Source: Actinoplanes sp. NBRC 103695 (GTDB taxonomy: Bacteria; Actinomycetota; Actinomycetes; Mycobacteriales; Micromonosporaceae). Taken from it: a stretch of DNA of 64,000 nucleotides. Under the pieces are notes generated by a model. That model had not been told where the DNA came from, did no database searches, and saw nothing but the letters and a program-made list of their open reading frames with translations. The position numbers and the translations under genes are program-made. Shown in pieces: positions 15,779 through 24,852 of the stretch (position 1 is its first letter; every line of letters begins with the position of its first letter). The stretch covers positions 42,016 through 106,015 of the forward strand of contig NZ_BSTL01000027.1 of assembly GCF_030269485.1 (NCBI RefSeq), written 5' to 3'.

Positions 15779-17053
15779 TCAGGTTGTGCTCACCGAGGTC
15801 TCCGGCGACGGCACCCCCGGCGCGGTCTCGCCCTCGATCTCGGTCTCGTCACTGTCGTCGGTGCCTGGCGGCTGACGGTCGGGCGTGGGGTCACCCTCCG
15901 GATGACGCACCAGATAGCGGATGGCCGTGTTCAAAACCGCGAGCAGGGGTACGGCGATGAGCCCGCCGACGATCCCGGCGACCACGATGCCCGACGCGAT
16001 GGCCAGGATGACCGCGAGCGGATGCAGGGCCACCGCCCGTCCCATGATCAACGGCTGCAGGATGTGCCCTTCGAGCTGCTGAACCCCGATCACGATGGCC
16101 AGCACGATGAGCGCGTGGAACGGCCCGTGCGCGACCAGCGCGACCAGGATGGCCACCACGCCGGTCAGGGTGGCGCCGACGACCGGGATGAACGCGCCGA
16201 GGAACACCAGGGCGGACAGGGGCAGAGCCAGCGGAATGCCGAGCACGAAGAGCCCGATCCCGATTCCCACCGCGTCCACGAACGCGACGAGCACGGTCGC
16301 GTGCACGTAGGAGACGAGCGTGTGCCACGAGTAGTGGCCGGCGCGGGCGGTGGCCACCCGCGCCTCCCGCGGCAGCAGCCGGCACAGGAACGCCCAGATC
16401 TGCCCGCCGTCCCGCAGGAAGAAGAAGAGCGTGAACAGCACCAGGAAGAACCCGGTGACGACTTCACCGATGGTGCTGGCGGTGCTCAGGGCGCCCGTGG
16501 CAAAGCTGCCTTGGTTGTCGGTGATGGCCTGCCGTGCCCGGTCGACGTAGTCACCGAGCTGGTCGGCGGAGATGTGCAGAGGCCCGTTGGCAAGCCACTT
16601 CTGCACCTGCCCCACACCGTCACTGACCTGCGTAGACAGCGAGTCGATCTGCCCGATGATCGTCCGGATGATCAGACTCAACCCTCCGATCACGATGACC
16701 AGCGCCGCAATGAGCACCAGCCCCGCGGCCAGCGACCGTTTCATCCCCCGCCGGACAAGCGCTCCCGCCACAGGCTGAAAGAGAGCGGCAAGCAGCACGG
16801 CGACGACAACCGGGATGATCACCACCCGCAGCAGCGAGACCATCCGCAACGCCAGATAGGCCGCAACAACGAACAGAATGAACCGCCAGGCCCAGGCCCC
16901 CGCAGTTCGAACCCCACGCGGAAGCACATCGTCAGTGCCTTGCGCTTGAACAACAACAACGTCGTCCCCACCAACGTAGGGAGGCGGATTGCGCACAGCC
17001 GCCGCCGCAATCCGTTCGCGCGCCCGCTCCCGAATCCCCTGCACCCAAGTCAT
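15779..17053 (-). CDS. AI-2E family transporter (membrane permease)
   Basis: 424 residues with about eight membrane segments, including FILFVVAAYLALRMV, IIPVVVAVLLAALFQP, LAAGLVLIAALVIVIGGLSLII and FFLVLFTLFFFLRDGG. FFFLRDGG, LGAFIPVVGATLTGV and GHILQPLIMGRAVALHPLAV are conserved in the AI-2E/YhhT family. Members export small molecules or ions; the substrate here is unknown. Start 17053 gives MTWVQGIRERARERI; an upstream in-frame start at 17137 is less likely. The C-terminal tail is acidic and disordered. Confidence 0.88.
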   Translation of the reverse strand: MTWVQGIRERARERIAAAAVRNPPPYVGGDDVVVVQAQGTDDVLPRGVRTAGAWAWRFILFVVAAYLALRMVSLLRVVIIPVVVAVLLAALFQPVAGALVRRGMKRSLAAGLVLIAALVIVIGGLSLIIRTIIGQIDSLSTQVSDGVGQVQKWLANGPLHISADQLGDYVDRARQAITDNQGSFATGALSTASTIGEVVTGFFLVLFTLFFFLRDGGQIWAFLCRLLPREARVATARAGHYSWHTLVSYVHATVLVAFVDAVGIGIGLFVLGIPLALPLSALVFLGAFIPVVGATLTGVVAILVALVAHGPFHALIVLAIVIGVQQLEGHILQPLIMGRAVALHPLAVILAIASGIVVAGIVGGLIAVPLLAVLNTAIRYLVRHPEGDPTPDRQPPGTDDSDETEIEGETAPGVPSPETSVSTT

Positions 17054-17309
17054 CAGCGTTCTCCGTGTCCAGCCGGTGCTCCAGGGCCACACCCCAGCCG
17101 GCTCCCCCTGCATGCCCCCTTTGAGCAGGTGTGACACTCAAAGTTCCCACCCGCCGCAAGGAGCGCGTGCCTGCTCGCGTTGCTGGAACACCGACGCCCG
17201 GCCGACCTCATGCAAAAAAGCTCGAACGGTGTCACCCTCGACCGTCTGGCCATGGATCTCCGGGATGTCCGTGACCACCTTGTGAGGCCCCGTACGCCGG
17301 CCCAAAAGA

Positions 17310-18341
17310 CTAATGGTCAGTACCGTCCATCAGGTGTCGGAGGTGATCACGCAGCGCCTCGACGTCCTGAATGTCGGCGGGGCCCACACCAGGAGTTCGC
17401 CTCATGTCGCTCAACAGGTCGTCCAGTCCACCGCCAGCCTCGCCGATCCGGCCGAGGCTGGCGGTTATCACGGCGATCTGCTGCCGCATAGGGAAGCCCG
17501 CCGCGCCGGTTACCTCTGCGAGGAGAGTCCGCAACGTCCGCAACGCCTCGGTGGCCTCACCCAGCTCCGCCTGGCAGATAGCCACCTGCTGACGGCACTC
17601 CCGGACAAGCTCGTGGTCCGAGCCATACCGCCGAGCCAGGTCAACACCGAGCTGCTCGAACATTGGCAACGCGGCGCGGAAGTCGCCGGCCAGCATCAGC
17701 GCGGCTCCGTAGTCCAACCGGGCCTCGAGGATCTCAGGCGAACCGCTGCCATAGATCGGCGCGGCCCGGCGCAGCATGGTGGCCAGCGCGTCTGCTGCCT
17801 GCCCGAACCGTTCGTCCTCGATCAGCCCCATCGCCCTGTCCCGCGCTTCGCGCACCTCGTCGATGCTCGGGATGCTCGCCGGCGCCTCCTGGGCCGCGAC
17901 CAGGCGCGTCCCCGCCACGCTGTCACGGGGCAGCGGGCCGAACGGGAACCGATACGGCGAGGTGGGGTCCGGGGAGCTGCGCTCCTGCGGCGCCCGCGCC
18001 ATTGGTGGCAGTTCCGCGGTCACCCAGCGCAGCAGGCTCACATAGACCTCGCCGGCGGACTCGGGCCGGTCCTGCGGGTCTTTGGCCAGCAAGGCGAAAA
18101 CGAGTTCGTCGAGCTCCTTCGGTACGTCGTCGCGGAAAGCGCCCGGATACGGGACCGGCGTGTCGAGGTGCTGGTGCAACACGCCCAGCGGGGTGTCCGA
18201 CTCATACGGCGGCTGCCCGGTGATCAGCTCGAACAGCACACATCCCAGGCCGTACAGGTCGGCGCGGGGCCCGACCGGTCCCGCGCCGAGGGCTTGCTCG
18301 GGCGCCATGTAGGTCGGGGTGCCGATGGTCTCGCCGGTCAT
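17310..18341 (-). pseudogene. Ser/Thr kinase, C-terminal part (activation segment, C-lobe, TPR-like region)
   Basis: The frame opens at the activation segment (MTGETIGTPTYMAPEQ) and continues through the kinase C-lobe (DLYGLGCVLFELITGQPPYE, LLAKDPQDRPES) to about residue 90. A Pro-rich linker leads to helical TPR-like repeats (ALATMLRRAAPIYGSGSPE, AALPMFEQLGVDLARRYG, QVAICQAELGEATEALRTL). The catalytic loop (HRD) and the DFG metal motif are absent from both this frame and the one before it. Kinases with TPR tails occur beside type I R-M operons. It cannot phosphorylate as read here. Confidence 0.8.
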
Positions 18342-18604
18342 GGTGAGTCCCCGATAACGCCGGCGTCGTGCACTGCGGGGACGCCAGGGTGGTCGAGCCG
18401 AGCGGTGACCTTGGCTTCGCGCTTGAATCGCTCGATGACCAATTGGCGATCAGCGTCGCTGGCGTACCCGGGTTTGAGGAACTTGACCGCGACGGGCCGG
18501 TCGAGCCGCTCGTCGTAGCCGGCCCACACCTGACCCATCCCGCCGCTGCCGATCGGATGCGTCAGCTCGTACCGGCCGGCGATCCGCGTCCCCGGCTGCA
18601 GCAC
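18338..18604 (-). pseudogene. Ser/Thr kinase, N-lobe fragment
   Basis: 88 residues from a GTG start preceded by GGGGGAGA, 10 bp after the hsdR stop. It contains the glycine loop GSGGMGQVW, the ATP-binding Lys in AVKFLKPGY and the helix-C Glu, and ends HPGVPAVHDAGVIGDSP just before the hinge. Its TGA overlaps the ATG of the next frame (ATGA). About 100 residues with the HRD and DFG motifs are missing between the two parts, and the reading frame changes, so this is best read as one kinase gene with an internal deletion. Confidence 0.78.
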
Positions 18605-18614
18605 ATCTCCCCCG

Positions 18615-21600
18615 TCAGGTCAGGCCGTGCTTACGCCTGATCAACTTGTACGCCTGGCTGCGTCCGAGCTGGTTCATGCGCTGACGCAACATGTCATCGT
18701 CTAAATAGCGCTGCATCAGTTTGCCGTTGTCGTCGTGGCGCGACAAGATGACCGACTCGATGCGTTTGTCGAAGACGACGCCGAAGTTGTCCTCGTCGTT
18801 GACCAGCGCGGCGGCCTCCATGGTCGGCTCCTCGGTCATCGCGACGATCTGCTGCTCGTACCAGATCTTGTCGGCCTCGCCGAGGCCCAGCCCGAACCGG
18901 TCGTTGAGCTCCTCGATCAGCTCGGACAGCGCCAGCTTGTCTGGGTCGTTCTGCGGGCCGGCGCCGCCGCCGAGGTAGCCGGGCAGCATCTGCTCGCCGT
19001 CGGCGTCCAGCGAGGCGTCGTGCTCACCGGTCTTGCTGACCCGCAGGTGGGTCAGCTGGATCTCGCCGATGTCGACGGACGGGTCCTGCCGGCGTGGCAG
19101 CCGGTTGAGCAGCGCCCGCCCGTACAGGTAGAGCCGTTCCAGGCCCTCGTCGTGGTAGGGAACGACCTGGCTGAGGAACGCGTACATCCGCACGTAGTCG
19201 CGCAGCGCGGCCCGGAACCCGTCGGCTGCCTCCGGGTCGTCGGCGACCAGGGCCACGAACCGGTCCTTCGCCGGGTCGGTGAACCGGTACAGCGCGGCGT
19301 GCGTCTTCTGCAACGCGGCGTCGGTCTTCGCCTTGCCTTCGGCGGCGAGCAATGCTTCGGCGTACGCCTGCATCTCCGAGTCCACCAGCAACGCGTACGA
19401 GGTGACCGCGTTCTCCGCCGTGTAGAGCAGGTTCGGGTCGGTCGGGATGGTCGCGGCGGTCTCGAAGTACGGCTTGAACTGCTCGGCGATGTCGTCGGCC
19501 GCGTTAACGAAGTCGAGCACGAACACGTCGCCCTGCACCTTGAGCGGGTGGGTCCGGTTGAGCCGGGACAGCGTCTGCACCGCGGCGACACCCTTGAGCG
19601 GCTTGTCCACGTACATCGTGGTCAGCAGCGGCTGGTCGAAGCCCGTCTGGTATTTCTCGGCCACCACCAGCAGCTTGTATTCGCGCTCCTGCTTGGCTTT
19701 CGGCGTGCCGGCGTGCTTGTCGTCGGCCGCCGTGTAGCCGAACTTCTCCGGCAGCTCACCCTCGCCGAAGCCGTTCAGTCGCGCCTCGGTCACCTCGACG
19801 CCGTCGAGTTCCAGCTCCCCGGAGAACGCCACCAGCGCGTCGCACCCGGTGTAGCCGTTCGTCTCGATGTACTTGTTGATCGCGGTGTAGAGCCGCAGCG
19901 CACCCTCCCGCGAGCCGGTTACCACCATCGCCTTGGCCCGTCCGTCGAGCCGCGGCGCGGAGTGGCGGCGGAAGTGCTCGACGATGATCTCCGCCTTCTG
20001 CGCGTTCATCGTCGGGTGCAACACCGCGAACCGGGCCAGCTGCGAGCCGGCCTTCTTCGGGTCGACCTCCGGGTCGTCCGGGTTGGCGTTGGCCAACTTC
20101 CAGTACGCCTTGTAGGTCAGGTACTGCCGCAGCACGTCGAGGATGAACCCCTCCTCGATCGCCTGCCGCATCGAGTACGTGTGGAACGGGTGCATGTTGC
20201 CGTCCGCGCCGGGCGTGCCGAACAGCTCCAGGGTCTTGGCCTTCGGGGTCGCGGTGAACGCGAAGTATGACAGGGTTTCGTGCCGCCCCCGCGCCAGCGC
20301 CGACGCGGTCATCAGGTCACCGTCCGCGTCGACGTCATCGCTGCCGAGCTTCAGCAAAACCCGTTTCAGGTCGGCGGCGTTCTCCCCGGCCTGCGACGAG
20401 TGGGCCTCGTCGAGGATCACCGCGAATCGCCGGCCCTTGAGCCCTTGTACCTTCTCCAGGACGAAGCCGAACTTCTGCACCGTCGTGATGATGATCTTCG
20501 CGGTCTCGCCCTGGAGCGCATCGGCCAACTGCTGCGAGTCTTTGTCGATCCGCTGCACCACACCCGGCACATGCTCGAACTGGAACACCGTGTCCTGCAA
20601 CTGCCGGTCCAGCACCACCCGATCGGTGATGATGATGACCTTGTCGAAGACCGGCTCGTTCGCCCCGCCGTGCAAACTCGACAGCCGATGCGCCAGCCAC
20701 GCGATCGTGTTCGACTTCCCCGACCCCGCCGAGTGCATCACCAGGTAGTTCTGCCCCGACCCGTGCTCCGCCGCGTGCTCGGCAAGCTGGGTGACCGCGT
20801 GCCACTGGTGGTAGCGCGGGAATATCAGCGCCCGCGACTCCTTGTCCGTGTGCAGGAACCGCCGCACCAGGTCCAGCCACGTCTCCGGCCGCCAGATCTG
20901 CTCCCACAGATACCCGGTCCGGTAACCGTTACCAGCAGGGTTGCCCGCACCGCCGGAAACACCCGCCCCCGCCGACCCGGTATTGAAGGGCAGAAACCGC
21001 GTCTTCTCTCCGGCCAACCTTGTGGTGACAAAGACCAGATCAGGATCAACAGCAAAATGCACGAGGGTACGCCGAGAGAACAGCAACTCGCGCGGGTCTC
21101 GTGTGGTCCGGTACTGCACCTTGGCGTCCTCGACGGTCTGCCCGGTCAGCGGATTCTTCAACTCGGCCGTGGCAAGCGGAATCCCGTTGACGAACAGCAC
21201 CAGATCAAGGCTCTTCTTCGGTTCGGCCTCGGAGTAGTGCAGCTGCCGGGTCACGCTGAGCCGGTTGGCCCGAAACAGCTTCAGCGCGTCATCGGTGATC
21301 GAGTGCGCCGGCTTGAAGTACGCCAGCCGAAACAGAATCCCCTTGTCCTTCAACCCACGCCGCAGCACGTCAAGCGGCCCCCGCTCATCGATCTGCTTGG
21401 CGAGGTATTCCTTGAAATGCCGCTGCGCATCCGCCGAGTTGTTCCCGTGGTATGCGACCAGCTTGAGCCAGGCGTCGTTCTGCGTGGCCCCGAGGAAGGT
21501 GAACAGCTCAGAGGTGTCCAGCCCCAATTTCCGGTCATAGCTGTACGCCAGCCCTTGCTGCCAGTCAGTATCAAGCAACGATCGCTCGATCGCCTCCTCG

Positions 21601-21626
21601 AAAGCACCCTCTCCATGCACACTCAC
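18615..21626 (-). CDS. hsdR: Type I restriction enzyme R subunit (HsdR)
   Basis: 1003 residues, the usual size. The N-terminal nuclease domain has SLDLVLFVNGIPLATAELKN near 140-158, the PD-(D/E)xK pattern. Superfamily 2 helicase motifs follow: Walker A HSAGSGKSNTIAWLA near 300, DEAH in VILDEAHSSQAGE near 405, and FAFTATPKAKTLELFG. The C-terminal helical domain binds the methylase core. It translocates DNA and cuts unmodified targets. Its start overlaps the hsdS stop by 4 bp (ATGA), so it is the last intact gene of the operon. Confidence 0.95.
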   Translation of the reverse strand: MSVHGEGAFEEAIERSLLDTDWQQGLAYSYDRKLGLDTSELFTFLGATQNDAWLKLVAYHGNNSADAQRHFKEYLAKQIDERGPLDVLRRGLKDKGILFRLAYFKPAHSITDDALKLFRANRLSVTRQLHYSEAEPKKSLDLVLFVNGIPLATAELKNPLTGQTVEDAKVQYRTTRDPRELLFSRRTLVHFAVDPDLVFVTTRLAGEKTRFLPFNTGSAGAGVSGGAGNPAGNGYRTGYLWEQIWRPETWLDLVRRFLHTDKESRALIFPRYHQWHAVTQLAEHAAEHGSGQNYLVMHSAGSGKSNTIAWLAHRLSSLHGGANEPVFDKVIIITDRVVLDRQLQDTVFQFEHVPGVVQRIDKDSQQLADALQGETAKIIITTVQKFGFVLEKVQGLKGRRFAVILDEAHSSQAGENAADLKRVLLKLGSDDVDADGDLMTASALARGRHETLSYFAFTATPKAKTLELFGTPGADGNMHPFHTYSMRQAIEEGFILDVLRQYLTYKAYWKLANANPDDPEVDPKKAGSQLARFAVLHPTMNAQKAEIIVEHFRRHSAPRLDGRAKAMVVTGSREGALRLYTAINKYIETNGYTGCDALVAFSGELELDGVEVTEARLNGFGEGELPEKFGYTAADDKHAGTPKAKQEREYKLLVVAEKYQTGFDQPLLTTMYVDKPLKGVAAVQTLSRLNRTHPLKVQGDVFVLDFVNAADDIAEQFKPYFETAATIPTDPNLLYTAENAVTSYALLVDSEMQAYAEALLAAEGKAKTDAALQKTHAALYRFTDPAKDRFVALVADDPEAADGFRAALRDYVRMYAFLSQVVPYHDEGLERLYLYGRALLNRLPRRQDPSVDIGEIQLTHLRVSKTGEHDASLDADGEQMLPGYLGGGAGPQNDPDKLALSELIEELNDRFGLGLGEADKIWYEQQIVAMTEEPTMEAAALVNDEDNFGVVFDKRIESVILSRHDDNGKLMQRYLDDDMLRQRMNQLGRSQAYKLIRRKHGLT

Positions 21627-22894
21627 TGCAACCCACTCCCCCGAGCCGTAGTCACATCCAGCTGCCCGGTAACCGCCGCAGTAATCAACGCCTGCCGCCG
21701 CTCTTTGAGTAACGCGACCTGATTCGACAAGTTCTGGTTGAGATGAGAATGCTCATCATTGAACTCGTCGAGGCGATGGGCGATACGCAGTTGTTCTTCT
21801 TCCGGAGGAAGCGGTACCGGTACGGCAGCCACCTGTGATTCACTAACCGACGGAACTGGGCCCGGATTCGAGAGCTGCCCTAGATCCAATAGTGTAAGCA
21901 GGTACCGCCAATATCGCGGGTCGCCACCAGAGAATTTTATACCCCGGACATTGTCATCGACGATCGACTCACGCGTGGTAAGCCGACGTTGATTCAGCAG
22001 CATGGCCGCGCCGACTCGAGCGTAGAGAACCGAACCCTCCGGAACTACTCGAGCGCGAAGGGTCTTGGCCACTCGTCGAGTGACCCAATTTCCCGCTGTT
22101 GACAGCCATCCTCTCGAATCAGCCAGTCCGAAATCGCCCACCTTGATGAACGGGGTTTCACCAGTAGTTTCGCCCTGATACGCATGCGGGAACGTCGTAC
22201 CCATGTACGTGCGCGACACTCTCCCGATCGTGGTGATCGGCCACCGCGGGTTGATGCGGCCGAGCCACGAGACCGCCATACCGCTGTCGCCATGCGATTC
22301 ATCGAATCCTGTGACTAGCCGACGGGTTAGTACCTGCCAGCGCTCCGTCATCAACGACCTCAAGCGCTCGTACCCTTCTCGAAGTTCGGCCATGTGGGCC
22401 GTCTCGGCGTCGAGGAAGTCGACGATGCGCCGCTGCTCCTCCACGGGTGGGAGGTCTACGACGAAGTCACGAACAAAGTCATCAGGAACACGCTTCTGGC
22501 CCGCAACGCCGTACATCTCCGCTTCTCCGAATTTTAGGAAGGGATGACTTTGGGTGATGTAAGCCAGAAAACTTTGGTCTACCGATTCGGTTGGACGCAA
22601 CACATGCAGTTCGGTTGTGCCAGCTCCTACACCGCCGAGGAGGCCAGAAATCGGTACGGATCGCCCAGCCTCGAAAGTCGGCGTGATCTTCGGCACGAGG
22701 ACGTCACCATCTTGGAACCGCGTATATCCAGTCGCCACTGTTGCTTTGATACGCACCCGACTCGTATCCAACCGCGAGTCCGCCCAAACCGCCTCCATCG
22801 GCAAGAAGGTCAGGTCATCGGTTGGACCAAGCTGATCGAATCGTGGACAGGGCGGATTTACGCGGATGACATGCCGAAGCCTGAGTCGGCTCAT
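21623..22894 (-). CDS. hsdS: Type I restriction-modification specificity subunit (HsdS)
   Basis: 423 residues with two target-recognition domains. Each is followed by a conserved helix: PPVEEQRRIVDFLDAETAHM near 150-170 and PPEEEQLRIAHRLDEFND near 365-385, which form the coiled-coil spacers. The ends, MTERWQVLTRRLVTGFD and LKERRQALITAAVTGQLDV, repeat the same motif. The gene is less GC-rich than its neighbours in the second recognition domain, as expected for exchanged specificity modules. It overlaps hsdM and hsdR by 4 bp each. The recognition sequence cannot be predicted. Confidence 0.93.
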   Translation of the reverse strand: MSRLRLRHVIRVNPPCPRFDQLGPTDDLTFLPMEAVWADSRLDTSRVRIKATVATGYTRFQDGDVLVPKITPTFEAGRSVPISGLLGGVGAGTTELHVLRPTESVDQSFLAYITQSHPFLKFGEAEMYGVAGQKRVPDDFVRDFVVDLPPVEEQRRIVDFLDAETAHMAELREGYERLRSLMTERWQVLTRRLVTGFDESHGDSGMAVSWLGRINPRWPITTIGRVSRTYMGTTFPHAYQGETTGETPFIKVGDFGLADSRGWLSTAGNWVTRRVAKTLRARVVPEGSVLYARVGAAMLLNQRRLTTRESIVDDNVRGIKFSGGDPRYWRYLLTLLDLGQLSNPGPVPSVSESQVAAVPVPLPPEEEQLRIAHRLDEFNDEHSHLNQNLSNQVALLKERRQALITAAVTGQLDVTTARGSGLQ

Positions 22895-24852
22895 TTTGTC
22901 ACCCGGCTCAGCCGAGTTTGAATTTGATCCTCCAGCGCCTTGATGTCCGCGTCGATCTCCGCTAGAGGACGAGGTGGCTGGTAGATGTAGAAGTGGCGGC
23001 TGAACGGGATATCATAGCCAATCTTTGTCTTGGAATCGTCAATCCAGGCGTCGGGGACATGCGGGACGACCTCACGATGGAGGTAATTGTGGATGTCGTC
23101 GTTCAGAGGCACGTTCTCGCCGTCGCGTAGGTCGGGGTCGGGCAGCGGGTTGCCCTTGCGATCGGTCTGAATCTCGCCATCCGGATCGCTGACCGAGAAT
23201 GACTCCCAGACGACCTTCTCCACGGACGCCGGGAGGTGCCCGATGGCGGCCAGTTTCATCGCGAACTCGCCGCGGCTGCTGGCCTTCGTACCGATCAGCG
23301 CCGTCGCCGATGCCACAAGGGACTCGCCGCCGTCGTACCTGATGACGGCCTTGGTGCTCGCGAGGAGGGCGACCGCTTCCTCAGTGATCTCGAAGCGCAA
23401 GCGCAGCGGGCGTTCGACCGTGATGCGCTGGTAGCCGAAGTCGGTGGCCTTGAAGACCTTCACCTTGCCGTGCCGCGGGTGTTCGGAGTCCTCGGCAACG
23501 GCGAGCGCCTCGACATACAGCTTGGTCAGCTCGGTGATGTGGTCGGCGGTGAGCATCTTGCGCTTGTCGCCGAGGCTTTTACGCATTTTTGTCCAGTAGT
23601 CGCGGCCGTCGAGCAGCACGACCTTCTTACGGCGCTCCGATGTCTTCCGGTTGCTGAGAATCCAGAAGTACGTGGAGATGCCGGTGTTGTAGAAGAGCTG
23701 ATCGGGCAGGGCGACGATGCCTTCGAGCAGGTCGTTCTCCAGAATCCAGCGGCGGATCTCCGACTCGCCGGAGCCGGCCGCCCCAGTGAACAGCGGGGAG
23801 CCGTTGAAGACGATCGCGAGGCGGCTGCCGCCGTCCTCGGGACGTTTCATCTTGGAGATCATGTGCTGGAGGAAGAGCAGTGACCCGTCGTTGATGCGGG
23901 GCAGTCCCGCCCCGAACCGGCCGGCGAAGCCGCGTGCCGCCTCGTCTTTGACGAACTTCTCGACCTTTTTCCACTCCACGCCGAACGGCGGGTTGGCGAG
24001 CATGTAGTCGAACTTCTGGACTTCGTGGCCGTCCTGGTTGAACGAGTTGCCGTACGCGATGTTGTTAGGGTTGCCGCCTTTCATCATCATGTCGGAGCGG
24101 CAGATCGCGTAGGTTTCGCCGTTGAGTTCCTGGCCGTAGACCTCGACCGTGGCGTTCGGGTTGTGCGCCTCGATGTGGTCCTGGGCCTCGCTGAGCATGC
24201 CGCCGGTGCCGCACGCCGGGTCGTAGACCTTGCGCACGATGCCAGGTGTCACCAGCTCGTCCTCATCCGGCGCCAACAGCAGGTTGACCATCAGCTTGAT
24301 GACCTCGCGCGGGGTGAAGTGCTCACCGGCGGTCTCGTTGCTGATCTCGGAGAACTTCCGGACGAGTTCCTCGAACAGGTAGCCCATCTGGTGGTTGCTG
24401 ACGACCTCGGGGCGCAGGTCGATCTCGACGAACTTGCTGACCACCTGATACAGCAGACCGGCCTCGTCGAGCCGGGTGATCTGCGCGTCGAAGTTGTATT
24501 TCTCCAGCACGTCGACCGCGCCGGGAGCGAACCCGCCGATGTAGGAGCGCAGGTTGGTGGCCACGTTGTCCTGGTCGGCGGTGAGCGTACGGAAGTTGAG
24601 TTTGCTGATGTTGTAGAAGCTGAGTCCGGAGGTCTTGCGCAGTACCGGGTCCATGTTCTTCAGTCCGGTGGCGCGCAGTTGGCTGAACTTGTCGAGCACG
24701 TCCTGCTTGGTGGGTTCGAGCACCCAGTCAAGGCGGCGCAACACCGTCAGCGGCAGGATCACCCGGCCGTACTCGGATTGTTTGTAGTCGCCACGCAGCA
24801 GGTCGGCGATCGACCAGATGAAGTTCGCCAGTTTCTGATGATCGGTGCTCAC
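22891..24852 (-). CDS. hsdM: Type I restriction-modification methylase subunit (HsdM)
   Basis: 653 residues. The N-terminal HsdM helical domain (LANFIWSIADLLRGDYKQSEYG) is followed by the N6-adenine methylase fold: motif I VYDPACGTGGMLSEA near 210-220, the FTPREVIKLMV region and catalytic motif IV MLANPPFG near 285. The C-terminal 150 residues are typical of the larger HsdM group and end in a coiled coil (EIDADIKALEDQIQTRL). It methylates adenine with S-adenosylmethionine as part of M2S. Its ATG overlaps the upstream gene's stop. Confidence 0.95.
   Translation of the reverse strand: MSTDHQKLANFIWSIADLLRGDYKQSEYGRVILPLTVLRRLDWVLEPTKQDVLDKFSQLRATGLKNMDPVLRKTSGLSFYNISKLNFRTLTADQDNVATNLRSYIGGFAPGAVDVLEKYNFDAQITRLDEAGLLYQVVSKFVEIDLRPEVVSNHQMGYLFEELVRKFSEISNETAGEHFTPREVIKLMVNLLLAPDEDELVTPGIVRKVYDPACGTGGMLSEAQDHIEAHNPNATVEVYGQELNGETYAICRSDMMMKGGNPNNIAYGNSFNQDGHEVQKFDYMLANPPFGVEWKKVEKFVKDEAARGFAGRFGAGLPRINDGSLLFLQHMISKMKRPEDGGSRLAIVFNGSPLFTGAAGSGESEIRRWILENDLLEGIVALPDQLFYNTGISTYFWILSNRKTSERRKKVVLLDGRDYWTKMRKSLGDKRKMLTADHITELTKLYVEALAVAEDSEHPRHGKVKVFKATDFGYQRITVERPLRLRFEITEEAVALLASTKAVIRYDGGESLVASATALIGTKASSRGEFAMKLAAIGHLPASVEKVVWESFSVSDPDGEIQTDRKGNPLPDPDLRDGENVPLNDDIHNYLHREVVPHVPDAWIDDSKTKIGYDIPFSRHFYIYQPPRPLAEIDADIKALEDQIQTRLSRVTK

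Noticed and set aside
15902..17134. A 410-codon plus-strand frame opposite the AI-2E transporter
   Set aside because: Composition is His/Arg/Asp-rich, mirror of hydrophobic codons on the other strand.
17054..17309. Possible small gene between the AI-2E transporter and the kinase fragment
   Set aside because: Frames on both strands lack motifs, sensible starts and coding-like composition.
17310..18604. Two separate kinase genes rather than one broken gene
   Set aside because: Neither part has HRD or DFG, and the parts correspond to the two ends of one standard domain.
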